Assembly (NCBI GenBank): GCA_017525235.1
Contig: JAFXTC010000031.1
Coordinates: forward strand, 62,001 to 126,000
Length of the DNA stretch: 64,000 nt
Direction: 5' to 3'
DNA from: Bacteroidaceae bacterium
GTDB lineage: Bacteria; Bacteroidota; Bacteroidia; Bacteroidales; Bacteroidaceae
Of the stretch, positions 60,301-64,000 are shown one piece after another. Position 1 is the first letter of the stretch. Every line of letters starts with the position of its first letter. Made by a program: the position numbers and the translations under genes. Below the pieces are notes generated by a model. The model worked only from the letters and a program-made list of their open reading frames with translations, was not told the DNA's origin and did not search any database.

Positions 60301-61136
60301 GGAATATCTGAAAAAAGGTCATTCATCTCCTCCTTAGTCTTGAACCATTCTTGCTTGGTGTACAACATGTGAGGCTCAGAAATTTTCTTGCCAGTAGAAA
60401 GGCACAGCAAGCGCTCATGTGCATCGGCATCATCCTCATTAACGAAATGGCTATCGTTAGTGCACACGAGTTTTATGTTCAGCTCATGTGCAATCTTTAT
60501 CAGTTCGGAATTTGCTATCTGCTGCAAAGGAAAAGTCTCCCTGTTTGCTGCCACATTAGGATTTTTCACCTCATGGCGTTGCATCTCCAAATAGTAATCG
60601 TCGCCGAAGACACCTTTAAACCATTTAGCCGACTGGCGTGCGCCTTCCAAATCACCTTTCAGAATTTTGGATGGCACTTCGCCGGCAATGCAGGCCGAGC
60701 AACAGATAATATCCTCATGGAAGCGTACCAAATCATCGTGGTCGGTTCTTGGTTTATGGTAGAATCCGTCTACCCATGCTCGGGACACCAGTTTAATCAG
60801 ATTCCTATAGCCGTTCAAGTTCTTTGCCAAGAGTATCAGATGATTACCACTACGGTCAATAGTTGGGTCGGTCATCTGTTCTTTCTTGCGCCTTGCAACA
60901 TATACTTCACAGCCAAAGATTGGCTTAAAAGGCTCCAGACCGTCTTTTTTCCTTCCTTTATTAACAGCATTGCAGCAATCGAAGAGGTCTTTTACGCCAA
61001 ACATATTTCCGTGATCTGTCAGCGCCATTCCAAGCATTCCGTTACCGATAGCCTTCTCCACCAACTTGGAAATAGAAGCCTGACCATCAAGCAAAGAATA
61101 CTGTGAGTGAACGTGTAAGTGTATAAAATCTTCCAT
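57387..61136 (-). CDS. dnaE: DNA polymerase III alpha subunit
   Basis: The replicative polymerase has 1249 residues from the ATG at 61136. Starting further upstream would precede the promoter. The N-terminal PHP domain has 'HLHVHSQYSLLDGQASI'. The palm contains 'LPDIDTDFEDDGRGKVLQWV' and 'GPGRGSAAGSVVAYCLGI'. The fingers have 'PGPMDYIPSFIKRK'. The helix-hairpin-helix is near 'FGLNGIKGLGEAAAAAI', and an OB-fold near 'VRLGGIVTGLKRQGITRTNQ'. The domain order is that of DnaE without a PolC-type exonuclease. Confidence 0.97.
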   Translation of the reverse strand: MEDFIHLHVHSQYSLLDGQASISKLVEKAIGNGMLGMALTDHGNMFGVKDLFDCCNAVNKGRKKDGLEPFKPIFGCEVYVARRKKEQMTDPTIDRSGNHLILLAKNLNGYRNLIKLVSRAWVDGFYHKPRTDHDDLVRFHEDIICCSACIAGEVPSKILKGDLEGARQSAKWFKGVFGDDYYLEMQRHEVKNPNVAANRETFPLQQIANSELIKIAHELNIKLVCTNDSHFVNEDDADAHERLLCLSTGKKISEPHMLYTKQEWFKTKEEMNDLFSDIPEALSNTVEILNKVETYDLESDPIMPFFPIPEEFGTEEQWRQKFTEEDLFREFTSDENGENPLPKEEGEKKIKKLGGYDKLYRIKFEADYLGKLAYEGAHRIYGDPLDKEVDDRIRFELHIMKTMGFPGYFLIVQDFINSARKDLDVWVGPGRGSAAGSVVAYCLGITKLDPLKYDLLFERFLNPDRISLPDIDTDFEDDGRGKVLQWVMDKYGHENCAHIITYGTMATKNSIKDVARVEDLPLDRSNALCKAIPDRLPEGMKMNLKNAISCTPELQIAQSSPDYREADTIKYAQQLEGQIRGTGIHACGFIICRDPISDHVPISTADDPDFPDRKTAVTQYDGHVIESTGLIKMDFLGLKTLSELKEACRVIKEAHGVDIDLDHIPIDDELTYQLYQKGLTVGTFQFESAGMQKYLKELKPTVFEDLIAMNALYRPGPMDYIPSFIKRKNGNEEITYDIPVMEKYLKDTYGITVYQEQVMLLSRLLAGFTRGQSDALRKAMGKKKKAIVDEMKPLFINGGKERGYDPVVLDKIWSDWEKFASYAFNKSHAACYSWVAYQTAYLKAHYPAEFMAALLTRRKDDIKEITKLLDECRNLKIEVLGPDVNESHADFGVNDKQQIRFGLNGIKGLGEAAAAAIISEREKNGKYKDIFDFVERVSISSVKKCGIECLALSGAFDTFSKQISREQFIAPNAKGELFVDSLTKYGNQYQQAQMEAQFSLFGMEAIDKHQPPIPVTERWNDLERLNKERELVGIYLSAHPLDEYSVILNGICNLHMEQMNDLTPFKDTDVRLGGIVTGLKRQGITRTNQPYGIVMVEDYTGSAEIALFGNDWAQWKGYLTQPGNLVYITGRVQGRQYNQDILELKIGKIEFLPDVKDKLIHSITIMIDSSRLESDDVAELYKHIREMQQPSSLNKGKGQDAPSVDVKWNICGGGDSVVLHMKSKTKCYQVSKKLMDFLNATEYLTYKIN

Positions 61137-61163
61137 TTTGCCTGCTGTATAATAATAACCGTA

Positions 61164-61274
61164 CAAATATAGTGTTTTTCCCTGAAACACAAAGTCTCGC
61201 AAGCCCTTTTGTTGAAGAAAAGTCTAAAATTACCACAAAAGTTTTTGATAAATAACAAAATTACCCTAACTTTG
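61164..61274. promoter_or_regulatory. Divergent promoters of dnaE and psd
   Basis: Minus: TTTG (61190-61193), 18 bases, TATATTTG (61164-61171), for dnaE. Plus: TTTG (61244-61247), 19 bases, TAACTTTG (61267-61274), for psd. The dnaE element fixes its start at 61136. Confidence 0.7.
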
Positions 61275-61295
61275 TAACCAAAGTAAACAAACCCC

Positions 61296-61991
61296 ATGGG
61301 AAATAGACTTAAGAAACTGAAGAAGATTAAGAAGATTAGGCTACACCACGAAGGCACTCGCACGTTGGTGTTTGGCGCTATTTTTCTGATAGCTGTTAAT
61401 GCATTTCTTCATTTCTTTATTTCCAACCAATTCCCATTCTACCTTTTTGCAGGAGTTAGCATTTGTGTTTACCTGATTCTTGCCAATTTCTTCCAGTGCC
61501 CCATCCGTTGTTTTGAGGGTGACACAGAAGGTATTGTCATTGCCCCAGCCGATGGCAAGGTGGTGGTAGTTGAGGAAGTTGAAGAGACTGAGTATTTCCA
61601 CGACAAGCGCATCATGGTAAGCATCTTTATGAGCCTTTTTAATGTGCATGCCAACTGGGTTCCTGTAGACGGCACAATAAAGATGGTTAAACATTACGAC
61701 GGCAACTTCCATAAGGCTTGGCTGCCCAAGGCTAGCGAAGAGAACGAGCGTTGCACAGTTGTTATTACCACGACCGACGGCACAGAGATTCTTGCCCGAC
61801 AGATTGCCGGTGCTATGGCCCGACGTATCGTCACCTATCCGCATGAGGGGGACTCTTGCTTCGTTGACGAGCATTTGGGATTCATCAAGTTCGGTTCTCG
61901 TGTCGACCTCTTCCTGCCCTTAGGAACAGAAATCTGCGTGAAGCTGGGCGATAAGACTGTGGGCAATGAAACTATTATCGCCAAGTTATGA
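61296..61991 (+). CDS. psd: Phosphatidylserine decarboxylase (short form)
   Basis: Psd converts phosphatidylserine to phosphatidylethanolamine. The 231-residue protein has membrane segments near the N-terminus ('[19 protein letters not shown]', '[19 protein letters not shown]'), '[14 protein letters not shown]' and '[19 protein letters not shown]'. Near the C-terminus, '[21 protein letters not shown]' contains the Gly-Ser self-cleavage site that makes the pyruvoyl group. It overlaps pssA by four bases. Confidence 0.95.
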   Translation: MGNRLKKLKKIKKIRLHHEGTRTLVFGAIFLIAVNAFLHFFISNQFPFYLFAGVSICVYLILANFFQCPIRCFEGDTEGIVIAPADGKVVVVEEVEETEYFHDKRIMVSIFMSLFNVHANWVPVDGTIKMVKHYDGNFHKAWLPKASEENERCTVVITTTDGTEILARQIAGAMARRIVTYPHEGDSCFVDEHLGFIKFGSRVDLFLPLGTEICVKLGDKTVGNETIIAKL

Positions 61992-62689
61992 AAAAACATA
62001 TTCCCAACACCATAACATGTTGTAACCTGATAAGTGGCTGCATTGCCACTGGTTGTGCTTTCTATGGGCAGTACCAATGGGCAGTGCTAATGATTGTGGT
62101 GGGTGCCGTCTTTGATTTTTTCGATGGTATGACGGCTCGTGCTCTTGGCGTTTCGTCCCCTATAGGTAAGGAATTGGATTCGCTGGCCGATGTGGTGACG
62201 TTTGGCGTGGCTCCCAGCACTATTGTCTTTTATCTGTTTCACGAGGTACATTACCCCGAGTTACTTGCTCCACTAAAGAGTTTCATCCCCTATACGGCTT
62301 TTATTATGGCAGCTTTCTCTGCGTTGCGATTGGCCAAGTTCAATTTGGATGAACGACAGACAATGGGATTTATCGGCCTACCCACTCCTGCCAACGCACT
62401 GTTCTGGGGTTCTCTTGTATTGGGGCAACATGCTTTTCTGGTTTCGCTGAAATTCAACGCCGTATTCCTTTTCCTATTCATGCTGCTTTTCTGCATGTTA
62501 TTGGTATGCGAGGTTCCCATGCTTGCCCTCAAGTTCAAGGATCTCTCGTGGGAAAAGAACAAGGTAAAGTTCATTTTCCTGCTTGGCAGCCTTCCTTGCT
62601 TCCTTTTGAGCACCAGCTGCTTTGCTGCCATCATCGTGTGGTATGTTGCTTTGTCAATTATTACCGACGTAAGGGCAAGACGCAAATAG
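61988..62689 (+). CDS. pssA: CDP-diacylglycerol-serine O-phosphatidyltransferase
   Basis: PssA makes phosphatidylserine, the substrate of the Psd enzyme encoded just upstream. The 233-residue membrane protein has the CDP-alcohol transferase motif in '[27 protein letters not shown]' (DG..AR....G...D...D) and about seven hydrophobic segments. The four-base overlap with psd (ATGA) couples translation of the two consecutive steps. Confidence 0.95.
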   Translation: MKKHIPNTITCCNLISGCIATGCAFYGQYQWAVLMIVVGAVFDFFDGMTARALGVSSPIGKELDSLADVVTFGVAPSTIVFYLFHEVHYPELLAPLKSFIPYTAFIMAAFSALRLAKFNLDERQTMGFIGLPTPANALFWGSLVLGQHAFLVSLKFNAVFLFLFMLLFCMLLVCEVPMLALKFKDLSWEKNKVKFIFLLGSLPCFLLSTSCFAAIIVWYVALSIITDVRARRK

Positions 62690-62714
62690 TTTTGGAATTA
62701 TTTGCGCATTTCTA

Positions 62715-63695
62715 TTACCTCTTCTTGGTAAAAGAAAGGGCGGCGGCACCATACAGACCCAAAGCTATAACCAAGAGTGTTTGGATGGTGTGAACTACCA
62801 AAACGAAGAGGGCTGCATCAATCTGACTGACACCATAGAGAACTAGCACGGTCTTAACGGCAAAATGCCAAGGGCCGGCTCCGTTGGGTGTGGGAACCAA
62901 AACAGCGAAGCAGCCTACCACAAAAGCTACCAATGCGGCCATCGGTCCCAGCTGGGCGGTGTACTGGAAGCAGTAGAACGTCAGGTAGAAATGCAGGTAG
63001 TAGCTGGCCCAGATTCCTATAGAATAAAGGAGGAACAAGACGGGATTCTGCACGTGACGGACGGAGAAAAGACCATCCTTCAAGTCAGTTAGCACAGCCC
63101 GAGTGCGAGAGAAGAAGTTCAGTCGCCACACCAACAAAGCCACTGTGCACAGGATGAGAATGCCGCAAACTACCGTCACCAACCATCCTGCAGTAGTGAA
63201 AGTACCCAAAAAACCACGAAGAGAGAGACCAGTCTCGGAAAAGAAATTCATGAAGATTGGAATCTGGCAAGCTACCGTTACCAAGGCCAACAATATCACC
63301 ATGGTGCTGTCTATTACTCGCTCTGTAACCACCGTTCCTATTCCCCGGCTAAAATTGGTGCCCTCCCAGCGACGTAGGATGCCGCAGCGTAGCATCTCAC
63401 CAACTCGGGGTACAACAAGGCTGCTGGCATAAGAGACGAAGACAGCATTAATGCACGTATGCAGTCGGGGCTTCTCGCCCAACGGAGCCAGCACCTGCTT
63501 CCAGCGGAGGGCGCGAAACACCTGTGCCATGATGCCGAAGGGGAAGCTGAGGAGCATCCACGTCCAGGACATCTCGCTCTCAAGGGCTTGCTTCACATCA
63601 TCCCAGCGGATGCCGCGATACATCCACCACAAAATGGCGGCTGCCAGGATTAATGGAAGAACAATCTTACCCGTCGAGGAAAATATCTTTTTCAC
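62715..63695 (-). CDS. Flippase-like membrane protein (LPG synthase TM domain family)
   Basis: The 326-residue protein has about eight membrane helices ('IVLPLILAAAILWWMYRGI', 'TMVILLALVTVACQIPIFM', 'MAALVAFVVGCFAVLVPTPNGAGPWHFAVK'). It matches the YbhN/lysylphosphatidylglycerol synthase transmembrane family without the catalytic C-terminal domain. Such proteins may move lipids across the inner membrane; the substrate is unknown. It converges on pssA with a 25-base gap and diverges from rsmA. Confidence 0.8.
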   Translation of the reverse strand: MKKIFSSTGKIVLPLILAAAILWWMYRGIRWDDVKQALESEMSWTWMLLSFPFGIMAQVFRALRWKQVLAPLGEKPRLHTCINAVFVSYASSLVVPRVGEMLRCGILRRWEGTNFSRGIGTVVTERVIDSTMVILLALVTVACQIPIFMNFFSETGLSLRGFLGTFTTAGWLVTVVCGILILCTVALLVWRLNFFSRTRAVLTDLKDGLFSVRHVQNPVLFLLYSIGIWASYYLHFYLTFYCFQYTAQLGPMAALVAFVVGCFAVLVPTPNGAGPWHFAVKTVLVLYGVSQIDAALFVLVVHTIQTLLVIALGLYGAAALSFTKKR

Positions 63696-63740
63696 CTTCC
63701 TAATTATGAATTATGAATTGTGAATTATGAATTATTATCG

Positions 63741-63748
63741 TAACTTTG
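63741..63748 (+). promoter_or_regulatory. -7 element TAACTTTG for rsmA
   Basis: TAACTTTG matches consensus 29 bases before the ATG. The -33 region is inside a 'gaattatgaattgtgaatta' simple repeat (63703-63735). Confidence 0.6.
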
Positions 63749-63776
63749 CAGCAAAATTACAAAAATATCAGCACGT

Positions 63777-64000
63777 ATGAGAAACGTTAAGCCAAAAAAG
63801 TTTCTTGGACAGCACTTTTTGACTGATTTGGGTATCGCCCGCGACATTGCCGAAACGGTGGATGCCTGTCCCGACATCCCCATACTGGAGGTTGGGCCCG
63901 GCATGGGAGTAATGACGCAATTTCTGGTTCAGAAGCCCCGACTGGTGAAGGTGGTAGAGATAGATTTCGAGTCGGTGGCCTACCTGCGCGAGCACTTTCC
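63777..64000 (+). CDS. rsmA: 16S rRNA dimethyladenosine transferase, 5' end only
   Basis: RsmA (KsgA) dimethylates A1518 and A1519 of 16S rRNA. Only about 74 residues are in the window: 'MRNVKPKKFLGQHFLTDLGIARDIAETVD' and the SAM motif 'ILEVGPGMGVMTQFLV', then 'VVEIDFESVAYLREHF'. The rest lies beyond the right edge. No defect is seen. Confidence 0.93.
   Translation, partial: MRNVKPKKFLGQHFLTDLGIARDIAETVDACPDIPILEVGPGMGVMTQFLVQKPRLVKVVEIDFESVAYLREHF

Noticed and set aside
60351-61106. 251-residue open frame on the plus strand
   Set aside because: Antisense to the PHP domain of dnaE. Composition is that of a reversed conserved gene.

Overview
The window reads as chromosomal DNA of a Bacteroidales bacterium, most likely Prevotellaceae. 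Three things support this. Promoters fit the Bacteroidetes consensus (TTTG, about 19 bases, TAnnTTTG) and several recur with exact spacing. Secreted proteins end in a short 'YDLSGRR...KGLYIQNGKKV' tail typical of this group. The type IX secretion genes porW and porX lie side by side. No complete rRNA operon, CRISPR array or transposase is visible. Layout: 1-4.5 kb is a leftward operon of three secreted proteins (a small protein with a sorting-like tail, a Cthe_2159-like beta-helix protein, and a CotH-family protein cut by the window edge). 4.6-9.8 kb is an accessory island with a 5'-truncated WHH-type nuclease toxin tip, a zinc-ribbon protein that may be its immunity partner, a MNT/HEPN pair, an orphan Rhs tip carrying an HExxH toxin-like end followed by a lipoprotein, and a ParE-type toxin-antitoxin pair. 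9.8-18.3 kb holds two paralogous surface-protein cassettes. Each has the same roughly 140-bp upstream control region and nearly identical 3' ends. A TPR/membrane regulator sits beside the first and a VapC module lies between them. The second ends in a frameshifted secreted gene and a 442-bp nested inverted-repeat element. That element interrupts a sequence whose uninterrupted version is present at 9.84-9.97 kb. 18.3-25.2 kb carries three secreted proteins on the minus strand (a GtaA-like glutaminase-family protein, a GH127-like beta-L-arabinofuranosidase and an unknown beta-rich protein). From 25.3 kb to the end the DNA is mostly housekeeping: lpxB-surE, parA-parB with envelope genes and a lytic transglycosylase, the bifunctional RelA/SpoT enzyme, alaS, a RecD/Dda-like helicase, rsmD, a large TonB-receptor-like barrel, aroB, aroA, tRNA-Pro(GGG), a pectin/uronate set (kduD, a lone PTS IIC, and kduI with an unexpected signal peptide), porW-porX-tsaE, trxA, dnaE, psd-pssA, a flippase-like membrane protein and the start of rsmA. 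How they work together: the porW-porX pair belongs to the secretion system that would export the sorting-tail proteins at 4.0, 11.8, 15.5 and 23.1 kb. The kdu set handles unsaturated uronate breakdown products. psd-pssA makes phosphatidylethanolamine. The accessory island and twin cassettes are where gene loss, module exchange and repeats concentrate. The best candidates for something undescribed are the nested GCCTACAT inverted-repeat element with its in-window empty-site relative, and the paired CTCCCAA operator array in front of both surface-protein genes.
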